Shown here one piece after another: positions 1-9,534 of a stretch of 64,000 nt of DNA; position 1 is the stretch's first letter, and every line of letters begins with the position of its first letter. The translations under genes and the position numbers were made by a program. The stretch spans positions 161,834,553-161,898,552 of the forward strand of contig NC_134700.1 of NCBI RefSeq assembly GCF_043290135.1. Direction: 5' to 3'. This DNA is from Rhipicephalus microplus. Lineage: Eukaryota; Arthropoda; Arachnida; Ixodida; Ixodidae. The notes under the pieces are model-generated. The model made no database searches and was not told where the DNA came from. It saw only the letters and a list, made by a program, of their open reading frames with translations.

Positions 1-2243
1 AACTGAAACCCTCGTACTCTCTCCAATCATAGCTCCTTTGCGCGATATATCAGGTGACCTCTTTCCCTTTCCTCCTTCTGCTTTTCTGTTTCTCCCTGGT
101 AACGTGACCTATTTCAGTGAATTCTACGGACTGGCAAACGATGCCGCCAGAGGGTCTCTTATGGACAGCTTAACACTGTAAAAAATGCTGCATCAGCGGT
201 CACAACACGCCATGGCAAGGGGACTAGCGTAGTTGCCCAAAAGATGCGCACAAAGAACGGCGCTCAAAAAGCTTGGGCATGTCGGTCAGTTGTACAAAAG
301 GCGCACAGCGTAGTTCTCACGATAATTGCGCTCGCTCAGGTGGAAGCAGAAGAGCGTTGTTCAGCGACCATCATTGATGGTGCCAACCCATTTGACATTG
401 AGAGAAGCCTGTTTTATAAATGAGCGCTCGAAAATTCGTTCTTCAATTCAACATATTTAGTTCACTGCAAGAAAAAAACAAAAGTCACACATAGGGGAAA
501 ATGTAGGTGAAAATTCTTTCACCTTTTTTTCAACGAGAAACAAGAACTAGAGAAAATTGACATAATTTGTGAATATTCATCTCGAAAGGAGATAACACGT
601 GCGAATACTGACGCATAATAAGCGAACCAGTCAACGCAAACACACGCGTTTGTGCTCCTTGGTTTCCATTTCGCATGTCAGTGTTCGCATTCCATACCTT
701 CTTCCATGGACGAATATATTTTATTGTTCATTTTTAACTAGTAACTCAGTTGACATTCTGGTCGAGTTGTTCACAGTCTAGTCAATGTTTTTATCTGTTG
801 CCCGCGGCACAGTTCTGAAAGTTTCGTGCTTTGTTGAAACACTTTTAGACTCGTCGCAAAAACCGATTGTGAGAAAAAAGAAAGATGAAAAACAAGCACT
901 GCCGCTGTACGACTTGTAGACATATGCTCCCTAAGGTCTTAGAATAGTACTCAGTTGGACTTGTAGTATTCAAAGTTTCAATGTCAACCTATCAAGCATG
1001 CTAGACGAACTTTAAAATGAAAAATTCTGTATTAACTTGCACGTTTGATTGTTTACGGCCAGTGACCAAACAATAGATGCAGTGTTATAGCATCAAGTGC
1101 AGCTGCCTTTTTGCTTATTAGCTAGCACCGCCAGCCGAGTCAGCTCCTCTGAAGTGCGAAGCTATCAAGGCAGGAATGTGTGAGGTAAACCATTGATCAT
1201 CGTCGATTCGCACAGTTCACCTAAGTCATCCAAATCATTCAGAACGTTTCGATTAATTAGCCAACTTACAGGGACTTTTGGGAGTCACGGGAATAATCTG
1301 AAGCTGTACTGGAACGCTTAACAATCGAAGAGACTGTACTGTAGCGGCAAGTGTATACGTGGCGGGTAAGAACGAGTCCTGTTAGTGTGCACATCTTTAT
1401 AATACAGGCTCAAGTACAGTGCCAAGCGCTTGCAATATACCCTCCAACCCAGAGCATTTGTAATACGGCACCTGGCAACTGGACAAGCAACTCGATACTT
1501 TTACTGCATATTCTCCTCCCTTGTATTGGCACAAACTGTGTATATGCGTAAAATGCATCAATCCAAAATACCCAGCGCCTTTCTACAAGCGTATGCGGCT
1601 TTTTTTGCACTTGTCATAACCTTCATCAGCGACAAATTCGTTACATCTCTCCCGTATCATTTTTTGTATAATTATTTAACAAGTAAACAATTGCGTGCAT
1701 TCCACATGAGGAAGTGATCGCGCTCTAGCACTCCGGCAGCGTTTCTGTCAGCTGCTATACACCCCTACATTGCTTTGTTGCCAAATTGCAATAAAAGATC
1801 TAGAACGATCAGTGACGGTTGAAGTTCTCACATGTCAATCCCACGTTAATATTTTTTTATAAAGCTCTGACATGTTCTCAGGTCCTGGCGTCGGGTAGAT
1901 GGTGCCATTCTGATCGAACAGTGCCTTCTTCTATAGACCACTTTATTCCTAAAAGTGCTCAGAATACACCCAACCACCACACATGGCCCTCATACTTCAC
2001 GAGAAAGCATTTCATTCAGTAGTTGTATCAGCGGCCATGCAGACACTGCGGAATCAGGGCGTTGACGAAGCATCTATAAAAATCTTGAAGAAATCTACAG
2101 CGGATCAACAGCCATCAGAGTGCTCTATAAAGAAAGCCACAGAATACTACAGAATATCAATAAAGAAGGCTGTAAGACAGAGTCGCGAAAAAAATGTTAT
2201 GACCGCTTTTCCCATTTACGTCTAATACATTGTTGACTTGCTC
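1..2243. other. Unannotated intergenic sequence
   Basis: No reading frame here resembles a known protein. The open frames are short and AT-rich. I see no tandem array and no SINE until the Ruka copy that begins near 2256. Confidence 0.5.
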
Positions 2244-2255
2244 GGCGTAGGTCAC

Positions 2256-2497
2256 CCCGCCGTGGTGGTCTAGTGGCTAAGGTACTTGGCTGCTAACCCG
2301 CAGGTCGTGGGATCGAATTTCGGCTGCGGCGGCTGTATTTTCGATGGAAGTGAAGATGCTGTAGGCCCGTGTGTTCAGATGTGTGCACACGTTAAAGAAT
2401 CCAAAGTGGTCGAAACTTCCGGAGCCCTCCACTACGGTGTCTCTCATAATCATATGGTGGTTTTGGGACGTTAAACCCTACATATCAATCATCAATT
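2256..2497 (+). mobile_element. Ruka-type tRNA-derived SINE, full length
   Basis: The element begins with the CCCCGCCG head and a tRNA-like region (A-box around TGGTCTAGTGGCTAAGG, diverged B-box around GGGATCGAATTTC). The tick Ruka body follows (GTAGGCCCGTGTG, ACGTTAAAGAA, TTTTGGGACGTTAAACC), with a short ATCA tail. It is flanked by a perfect 12-bp TSD, GGCGTAGGTCAC, at 2244-2255 and 2498-2509, which defines both ends. The body is diverged from the other copies (for example TCCAAAGTGG where they have CCCCAGGTGG), so this looks like an older insertion. Ruka is a SINE described from ixodid ticks; naming this copy rests on my recall of that consensus. Confidence 0.9.
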
Positions 2498-2509
2498 GGC
2501 GTAGGTCAC

Positions 2510-3405
2510 TCCGGCTTCCATTGTCTTCCCGCCACAACTTACTGTCGTATCTTTCCCGCACTGGGCGAACCAACTAAGCACGATACTTGAGCGCGATACA
2601 ACTTATGAATCGCATCACGAGTGGTAAAGTGGAGCGGAGGAAAGTTCTACAAACAGCAGTCAAGCACTCCTCGAACTTTGCCTGATGGGAAAAAAATTCA
2701 CGAAATAAGATGGTATATATAAAAAACAAGAGTTATATACAGCGAAATTAATTTTTTTATTTGTAAAAACTCTCGAGGGCCAACAGATGCGAGTATTCCA
2801 CGTTACCCTCACTTCTTTCGACCAGATCTTGGGATGCCCGGCAACCACTACGAGCGTTCATTTTCCCTGAAAACGGGGCTAGTGCTCAGTTTCCGGGGCC
2901 TGGTTATACTATGTGCCAACACTACGACAATACGCAATATCCCTACGCGCGGGCGGAAGAACATGGCTCAGTCGATACGCTCCCATCCACGTATCAGCAT
3001 TACATCGCATACACCTACTGTAATCACCAGAGCGTCAAAGCAAACAATGACCGTGTTCCTATGGCTCAACGCTCGCAACAATCACTGACTGTGTTCACCG
3101 AGGCGTGAGCTGCATCTGCTTGTATATTTACGGACGTCGTTTATTTAGCGTCGGAAGAATAACACACGTCGCCTTGTGCTGGCTTCATCGAGGTGTGTAT
3201 GCTTTTTCGTTGGGTGAACACGTGGTTGTGCGTGCAACTATGGGTGGAAAACCTACACTCTGCACGCAACTTCAAAAACCAGAAAAGAAGAATAAGCTTG
3301 TCGTGACGATTACCACAAGTTAAGAAAAAGTGAGAACATTGAGGCAGCACAGAATCACCCCTAGTAATCTGTTATAGATGCATTTACCTGGCACTCAGTT
3401 AACAC
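2510..3405. other. Unannotated interval between two SINEs
   Basis: No recognisable coding or repeat structure is seen. Short open frames in both strands show no family motifs. Confidence 0.4.
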
Positions 3406-3415
3406 TCGCAGTTGA

Positions 3416-3540
3416 TCGATATGTGGGATTTTACGTCCCAAAACCACCATATGATTATGAGAGACGCCGTAGTGGAGGGCTCCGGAAATTTCGACCACCT
3501 GGGGTTCTTTAACGTGCACCCAAATCTGAGCACACAACAT
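3416..3540 (-). mobile_element. Ruka-type SINE, 5'-truncated
   Basis: Only the 3' half of the element is present on the minus strand, from the CCCAAATCTGAGCACAC segment to the tail end. The tRNA-like head is missing. A 10-bp TSD, TCGCAGTTGA, lies at 3406-3415 and 3541-3550, so the truncation happened at insertion, as in target-primed reverse transcription, and not by later deletion. The tail has decayed to a few bases. Confidence 0.85.
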
Positions 3541-3679
3541 TCGCAGTTGACAGCGATGATTGACGAAAAGGTACTCATGCCTGCGACAGAAATCCGTTAG
3601 AGCAAATGTGAAAATCCAACGTTCACTATAATGAATGTAAAGAGGATTACCTATTTTTTCTATTGCTCTTTTTTTATTG

Positions 3680-5534
3680 CAGAATTATACGTACATGACC
3701 GCTAGCGACAGCGTTGGACTATTCGACAGCACATGTATAAATTTCGATGCGAGTCAGTACTTCTCAGTTGAACAACGTCTTCTGCAACAACTTCACAAGG
3801 TATATGACGTGACCCCTACTTATCAACCCGGTTACAACCACTCAGTCATGAATCCTATTATCATTTCGCCCTCTGGTATCTCTAAGCCTATTTATTCACT
3901 ATAGACATCTTCAAGCCCTGGCTCAAACTCAGTTACTCTTGAATTTTTAAAAAGCACCAGTGCCACTTCGTCATTGTTTTTCGCACAGATTTTTCAGCAA
4001 TCCATCGATAACGGCGCTCTCCCGCAAGACTGGCAGTTCAGAAATGTGGTTCCAATACACAATTCAGGTAGTAAAAGTTCACCCTTAAAAAACCGCCCCA
4101 TATCATTAACCAATATTCCTTGCAAAATATTAGAGCACTTTATTTATACTAACGTCACCTCATTTTCGGAAACACATCCTTTTTTTTTTCAGACGCGCAA
4201 CATGGTTTCCTCAAAAATCGATCTTGCGAAACGCAACTGGCATCCTTGATTCACCAGCTTCATGTTACTTCAGATCGTAGGTCCCCAATTGATTATATTT
4301 TTCTCAATTTCTCTAAGGCTTTCGACAAAGCAAGTCATAAATTACTGCTCTTAAAGCTCGAACACCTAAACCTTGATAATAACGTCATCAGATGGATAGA
4401 ACATTTCCTACTTAACCGCACGCAGTTTGTAACTGCGAACGGGTGTTACTCTTCATCTCGTGTCGTTCACTCTGGAGTACCACAGGGTTTCGTCTTAGGA
4501 CCCCTTTTATTTCTAGTTTACATTAAAGATTTGCCTTACGTGTTTATTCTAACATAAAACTGTTTGCAGATGACTGCGTTGCGTTCCGCAAAATTAACAA
4601 CCTATATTACATCAATGCTCTTCAAAATAACATTGACTCTATTTTAACTTGTGCACGACTTGGCAAATGGAACTAAATATTTCCAAATGCAAGGTATTGC
4701 GCATTTTCCAAATATCATCTGCTCCTGCTACTTAATCAGTTAACAGCATCCCACTCGAATCAGTCACCTCTTACCGTTATCTAGGCGTACACATTACCAT
4801 TTGTTTAAGCTGGTCACTCCATATCCGCTCCATTATTATTAATGCAAATTGCAAGTTTGAGTACATTCGTCGCAACTTCTCTTCCGAGCCTGTCTCACCT
4901 AAACTACTAGTGTACAGGACGCTGATTCGTAGCAAGATTCAATACACCGCTGCAGTATGGAATCCGAGTTCAATTAATTTATTCAATGCTCTTGAACTAA
5001 TTCAAAACAATTCTGCTCGCTTAATTTTTCACCACTACAGTCATCACTGTAACATTTATGCCATGAAAAATTCACTCGAACTGCGGTCTCTTGCCTCTCG
5101 TCGCATGCTTTTCCACCTTTGTCTATTTCACAAAATTTATCATAATATTTCAACTCTTCGCGAGTCACTTATTTTTCAACCTTCTTACGTATTATCTAGA
5201 ATTGATCATCCTAATAAAGTTGCCGTTATGTCATGTCTAACCAAAACATGCAGCGATTCATTTATTGCCAGAACACCAGTAGACTGGAATCACCTTCCCG
5301 AATCTGTGGCCATCTTGGCTGATCATCACTTGTTTTGTTGTGCACTAACTAGCATTGTATAAACGCCCACACTTACTTACCTGTTCTGTTTGTGCACAGC
5401 GCTTATAGTTTGTTCTTTTTTGTTTTAATTTACTTTTTATTATAAGCCAACATTTATGAGTAGAAAATCGTGTTTTACTCCCCTCTATAATGCCTTTGAT
5501 TTGGAGGGTATTACGAAATGAATAAATAAATAAA
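3680..5534 (+). mobile_element. CR1/L2-like non-LTR retrotransposon, degenerate
   Basis: This span carries the RT and C-terminal region of a LINE and ends in a 3' tail GAATAAATAAATAAA at about 5520-5534, the short-repeat type of 3' end expected of CR1/L2-group elements. The 5' limit is uncertain. The first LINE-like residues lie around 3.7-3.9 kb, and no endonuclease is visible upstream, so the copy is 5'-truncated. I could not find a convincing target-site duplication. Confidence 0.75.
3974..5362 (+). pseudogene. Reverse transcriptase ORF of CR1/L2-like LINE, broken
   Basis: The frame would encode an RNA-dependent DNA polymerase for target-primed reverse transcription. Readable blocks in order are an RT-0/1 region with PISLTNIPCKILEH (about 4100), the catalytic-aspartate block FSKAFDKASHKLL (about 4310), SGVPQGFVLGPLLFLVYIKDLP (about 4470) and the polymerase signature LFADD in another frame at 4560-4574. 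A C-terminal connection domain without RNase H follows (4910-5362). Stops after 4249 and 4557 and frame changes between blocks show it is dead: the FADD motif is out of frame with the block before it. The SGVPQG/LFLVYI combination and the lack of RNase H point to the CR1/L2 group rather than the I group. It is not related closely to the LINE at 5.9-8.6 kb. Confidence 0.8.
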
Positions 5535-5884
5535 CCGATGCTCTGTTCGCCGCCGCTAGTGCCAGTTTGTATTGCTGTAATCAGACTTTCCATTTACCGG
5601 CCGCATGTTCACCGAAATAAATTGTTTCATTTTGCCCATATGGACGGCTGCCTTCGTCAAAGTCATGGCCACGTGTCAATACGCATACCTAACACCACAT
5701 ACCCTTAAAGAACCAGGGAGTGCCTCATGTAAGATCGCTTCATAGGAGAAGCCTTATTAGCCCCCCTCCCTTCCCCATAGCGTCGATCGCTGGTGAAGAA
5801 GGTGTCGTTAATCTTCATGTCCACGAATCCTTTGTGTGGAGAAAACGCAGCAGAGTCTATTTGCAAAGTGAGACGAAAATATAG
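5535..5884. other. Unannotated gap between two LINEs
   Basis: Nothing is recognised here. The last bases (5885-5898) are the left target-site duplication of the next element. Confidence 0.5.
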
Positions 5885-5898
5885 AACGCGCTACTAAG

Positions 5899-8613
5899 AA
5901 GAAGAAGAAGAAGAATAACTTTATTTATGAAGTCCAGCGAAGTTGATTTGGGGCGGGCCTAGGCGTCGGCCACGAGCCCTTGGGCTCGGGCGGCTTCCTC
6001 GGCTCGCTGGACGGCCCACAGTTGTTGTTCGAATGAGGAGCTGAGCAGAGCCCCCTCCCAGCGTGTCCTGCGGTCCGAAACTGCCTCTTCGTGGTTTTCA
6101 TCGTTGCTTTCATCTAAACTCGAGCATTCCCATAGTATATGTGAAAGTGTTGCCCTTTCATCGCAAACCTTGCATTTTTCTGTTAAATACAGATCAGGGT
6201 AACAGAGACTAAAGAGAACTGGATTCGGATAAGTATATGTTTGCAGTTGTCGCCACGCAACTGCCTGTTTTTTATTTAACCTGTTGTGTGGCGGAGGGTA
6301 CTTTCGCCTTTCTAGCTTATAGTGCTGCGTTATTTCGTGGTAACTAGTCATGCGGTCCCCCCACTCCCACTCCCCCCCGTGTGGAACTTCGCCCGAGGTG
6401 GCGTCGGCGTTCGCAACGGCTCGGTTCGTGAGTGCTCGAGCCGCCGCGTGCGCCGCCTCGTTGCCGGCCAGCGGGGTTTGTGTGTGTGCGGGGGTCCATA
6501 TGACGAAAGTGTCATTTTTTTCCCGAATTTTGTCTTCGTTAGTCATTAGGATTCGCAGCGCCTCTCGGGAGACACGACCGTTCGCATAGTTGCGTATCGC
6601 TGCTTGCGAGTCACTAATTACTACTTCGGCCTCAGTGGTCGCCACCGCGAGTGCTATGGCCACCTCCTCGGCCGTCTCGGTCAGTGGCGTTTGCACCGTA
6701 ACGCTCGTCATGCATGTCCCTTTACCGTCGACCACCGCGGCCACGTAACCACACCTTCGCGCGTATCTGGCCGCGTCCACGAATACCGCTTCCTTGCAAT
6801 TTCCGAATTTTCTCTGCAAGTCCTGCGCTCTCTGGTTTCTTCGGCCGGTGTGATGTTCCGGGTGCATATTTTTGGGCAACGGCGGAATCACTATCTTTTC
6901 CCTCACCATCACGGTTATGTCGGCTTTTTCGCCTTGCTGCGTGTGATAGTGGATTCCCAGTTTTTCGAGGATGTACCTGCCCGTTTTAGTCTTAGAAAGT
7001 CGTTCATACTGTGCTACGTTGTGCGCTTCTATTAATTCGTCAAGCGTGTTGTGCAAGCCTAGTTCTAATAATTTCACTGTGCTTGTGTTCATGGGTAAGC
7101 ATAAAGCTTGCTTATACACTTTCCTGATTAAGCAATCTAATTTTATCTTCTCGGCGACGTGCCAATTCAAGTAAGAGGCAACGTACGTGATTCTACTGAG
7201 GACAAAGGCTTGCACAAGTCTAATAGTGTTCCCTTCTTTCATACCACTATGTCGGTTCGTAATTCGTTTTAGAAGTCGGATTGTCTGATTTACCGCGTGT
7301 TCCAACCTGCGAACAGTTTCGCCATTGTGGCCATTGGCTGCAATATACAAGCCTAACACGCGTATAACGTCTACTTTGGGAATGACGTGGCCTTCCGAGG
7401 TCGTTAGCTGTATCGCTTCCTCTGCGTGATTTGCGCTTTGTTCGCTGTATTTGGGCTTTCGACCTCTGCGCGTAGGTCTGTAAACCAGTAGCTCCGATTT
7501 CTCAGCCGAGCAGGTGAGGCCCGTGCCCTCTAGGAATCTTTGAACCGTATCGATGGCTCGCTGTAGCGTCTGTTCTATTTGGCCGTCACATCCCCGAGTT
7601 ACCCACAGAGTAATGTCGTCTGCGTACAGACTGTGGGAGAGCCCGTCAATCTCTTCTAATTTAGCTGGTAACCCTATGAGTGCGAGGTTAAAGAGCAAGG
7701 GCGAAATCACCGAACCCTGAGGAGTGCCGGCGCTGCCCATCTCTATCTCGCCTGACTCTAATTCTCCCAATGTGATCCTCGCTGTCCTGTCCGTTAGAAA
7801 ATCACGGACGTAGTCGTACGTCCTTTTACCGAGTCCTAATTCTATTATTCGGGTAAGTATAGTCGAGTGCTTGACATTATCAAACGCCTTCTTTAAATCT
7901 AGGCCTAAGATTGCTTTGGTAGAAGTGGTCATGCTGTCTATTACCTGGTGCTTGAGTTGTAGCATGGCGTCCTGCGTGGAGAGGCTCTTCCTGAAGCCCA
8001 GCATGGTGTGAGGAATCAGATCGTGGTCCTCGAGAAAGTTTGTTAGTCTCGCGAGGACCACGTGCTCCATGACCTTACCAACGCAGGACGTCAGCGATAT
8101 CGGCCTTAGATTTTCCAGCTGTATGCGCTTTCCTGGTTTGGGTATCATAACGATGCGGGCGGTTTTCCACTGTCGGGGAATACGTCCCTTTTCCCAGCAT
8201 TCGTTAAGGAAAACCGTGAGGTGCTCTATCGATGTGTCATCTAGATTCCGAAGCGTTTTGTTCGTAACCCCGTCTGGTCCGGGCGATGATTTCGTGTTGA
8301 GCCTGTGCAGCACCGCGCGTACTTCAGCAATGCTGAAAGGTCTGTCCAAGCACTCGTTCGCAGTGCCTTTGTATTCAGAGTGGAGCACGGGTCTAGTCGG
8401 ATTAGTGTATCTCATCCTGAGTTCATGCAAGAGTTCTGCGTGGGTTCCTTTGTAGACGTTGATTATCTTATAGACATTTTGCCTATATGCTGTTTTAGTC
8501 TCCTCTGGATCCAGCAGGAACCTGAGGAGATTCCACGCCTTGGTGAACCCTACCCGACTATCCATGCTATTACACGTCTCTTCCCACTGTGACTTGCAAA
8601 GCTGCAAGTTGCA
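5899..8613 (-). mobile_element. I-group-like non-LTR retrotransposon, 5'-truncated, with TSD
   Basis: A perfect 14-bp target-site duplication, AACGCGCTACTAAG, at 5885-5898 and 8614-8627 defines the insertion exactly. Read on the minus strand, the element starts inside ORF2, runs through one long open frame and ends after an AATAAA signal (around 5920-5930) with a (TTC)n tail at 5899-5915. The lost part is the 5' UTR, ORF1 and the endonuclease domain. Because the ORF has no internal stop while related copies in the window have many, this insertion is comparatively young. Confidence 0.93.
5959..8607 (-). CDS. LINE ORF2 fragment: reverse transcriptase plus RNase H, 882 codons open
   Basis: The product would copy LINE RNA at a nicked target and degrade the RNA strand. 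The RT domain spans roughly residues 100-400, with RPISLTSCVGKVMEH (about 168-182), catalytic GLDLKKAFD (about 235-243), GTPQGSVISPLLFN (about 294-307) and polymerase YADD (328-331). An RNase H domain follows at about 608-725, with candidate acidic residues D611 (FVDAAR), E648 (AEEVAIA) and D666 (ISDSQAAIR), then a GNEAAHAAAR block near 715 in place of the last aspartate motif. A C-terminal C-x2-C-x7-H-x4-C knuckle lies at 812-828. The frame opens with a TTG at the truncation point. The first ATG is codon 15 (8565), so no native start is present. The RT-RNase H-knuckle order fits the I group. Without an endonuclease it is not autonomously mobile, and no promoter is visible. Confidence 0.9.
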   Translation of the reverse strand: MQLCKSQWEETCNSMDSRVGFTKAWNLLRFLLDPEETKTAYRQNVYKIINVYKGTHAELLHELRMRYTNPTRPVLHSEYKGTANECLDRPFSIAEVRAVLHRLNTKSSPGPDGVTNKTLRNLDDTSIEHLTVFLNECWEKGRIPRQWKTARIVMIPKPGKRIQLENLRPISLTSCVGKVMEHVVLARLTNFLEDHDLIPHTMLGFRKSLSTQDAMLQLKHQVIDSMTTSTKAILGLDLKKAFDNVKHSTILTRIIELGLGKRTYDYVRDFLTDRTARITLGELESGEIEMGSAGTPQGSVISPLLFNLALIGLPAKLEEIDGLSHSLYADDITLWVTRGCDGQIEQTLQRAIDTVQRFLEGTGLTCSAEKSELLVYRPTRRGRKPKYSEQSANHAEEAIQLTTSEGHVIPKVDVIRVLGLYIAANGHNGETVRRLEHAVNQTIRLLKRITNRHSGMKEGNTIRLVQAFVLSRITYVASYLNWHVAEKIKLDCLIRKVYKQALCLPMNTSTVKLLELGLHNTLDELIEAHNVAQYERLSKTKTGRYILEKLGIHYHTQQGEKADITVMVREKIVIPPLPKNMHPEHHTGRRNQRAQDLQRKFGNCKEAVFVDAARYARRCGYVAAVVDGKGTCMTSVTVQTPLTETAEEVAIALAVATTEAEVVISDSQAAIRNYANGRVSREALRILMTNEDKIREKNDTFVIWTPAHTQTPLAGNEAAHAAARALTNRAVANADATSGEVPHGGEWEWGDRMTSYHEITQHYKLERRKYPPPHNRLNKKQAVAWRQLQTYTYPNPVLFSLCYPDLYLTEKCKVCDERATLSHILWECSSLDESNDENHEEAVSDRRTRWEGALLSSSFEQQLWAVQRAEEAARAQGLVADA

Positions 8614-8627
8614 AACGCGCTACTAAG

Positions 8628-9193
8628 TCAACTTTTATTTCTTAAAGGCGAAGGGTGCGTGAAGGTGTTGTCGCCCAAGCTTTTTATATATCAGGGAAGC
8701 TCTTGATTATGTATTCTTTCCCTGTTTTTGCGTATGAAATAGATTGCTTTATAGTTAGTGCGAGAAAGAACTGAGAACGACAAGTGCATGCTGAGGAAGT
8801 ACAAACAGGAAAATGTCTAATCAAGAAGTGTGTTGACGCGCTTAATCGTGGGGCTGTTTTTTTTCGATGAGAAATTGCTCAGCTGGCCTCCCAAGTTTGA
8901 CAAAAGTTTGTCGCTGACCATGTGATTGACAAATGCAATTTTGTTTCCCAAGAGCCTTGCTCAAAAGTTACGTGCTACACTGGCACTCACGTTACGCGGA
9001 ACGGAAATGACAAGCGGGGAAAACTGTCTGCAACACGTTTTTCTAGAGTGATCGAGACGTTGACCAGAACTTTAAACATTAAAAACAAATCAATGCCAAA
9101 AGAATAACAGGAAATAGACGTTTGTGGTACCTATTTCGCAATATGCCTTCTCTAACTGCAAGAATAGTTCATGAATAAAAATAAAGATACTAT
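8628..9193. other. Unannotated gap
   Basis: AT-rich sequence without recognisable features lies between the LINE target duplication and the left TSD of the LTR element. Confidence 0.5.
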
Positions 9194-9198
9194 GCGTA

Positions 9199-9297
9199 TG
9201 TGATAAGTGAAGTGCGTGTTTCGTGAAGTGCGCGAGCTTTAAACCGAACACTGGTTGCACTCGCGCACTTCACGAAACGCGCACTTCACTTATCACA
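9199..9297 (-). repeat. Aberrant 3' LTR: U3 terminus as an inverted pair
   Basis: On the minus strand the 3' LTR starts at 9297 with TGTGATAAGTGAAGTGCG and matches the first ~60 bases of the 5' LTR with one visible difference. It then switches at about 9237 into an inverted copy of its own first 38 bases, ending at 9199. The arms 9199-9236 and 9260-9297 pair with one mismatch around a 23-base loop. The rest of U3, R and U5 is absent. The GCGTA duplication directly outside 9199 indicates this was the integrated end. Confidence 0.85.
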
Positions 9298-9302
9298 ACA
9301 TG

Positions 9303-9311
9303 CCCCTTTTT
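9303..9311 (-). promoter_or_regulatory. Polypurine tract of LTR element
   Basis: On the minus strand AAAAAGGGG lies a few bases before the start of the 3' LTR at 9297, the expected site for plus-strand priming. It supports 9297 as the true start of U3. Confidence 0.7.
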
Positions 9312-9534
9312 CGAAAAGTTTTTTCCCAACGGAAAAAAACTGCCGGATGCGTGTTTCACCACACAGGATACGTTCTTGGAGTTCGCATGAACACATGCAC
9401 ACTGGTATCACTGCAACAAGTCTTAAGGAGCACACTTACAGAAAAAAAAATCCACATATGGTAAACAATGTTCCGATGGTTGGTTGAAATGCTTTGCCTC
9501 CCATCTTTAGCAACACCTGAATTCGTATCTATGG

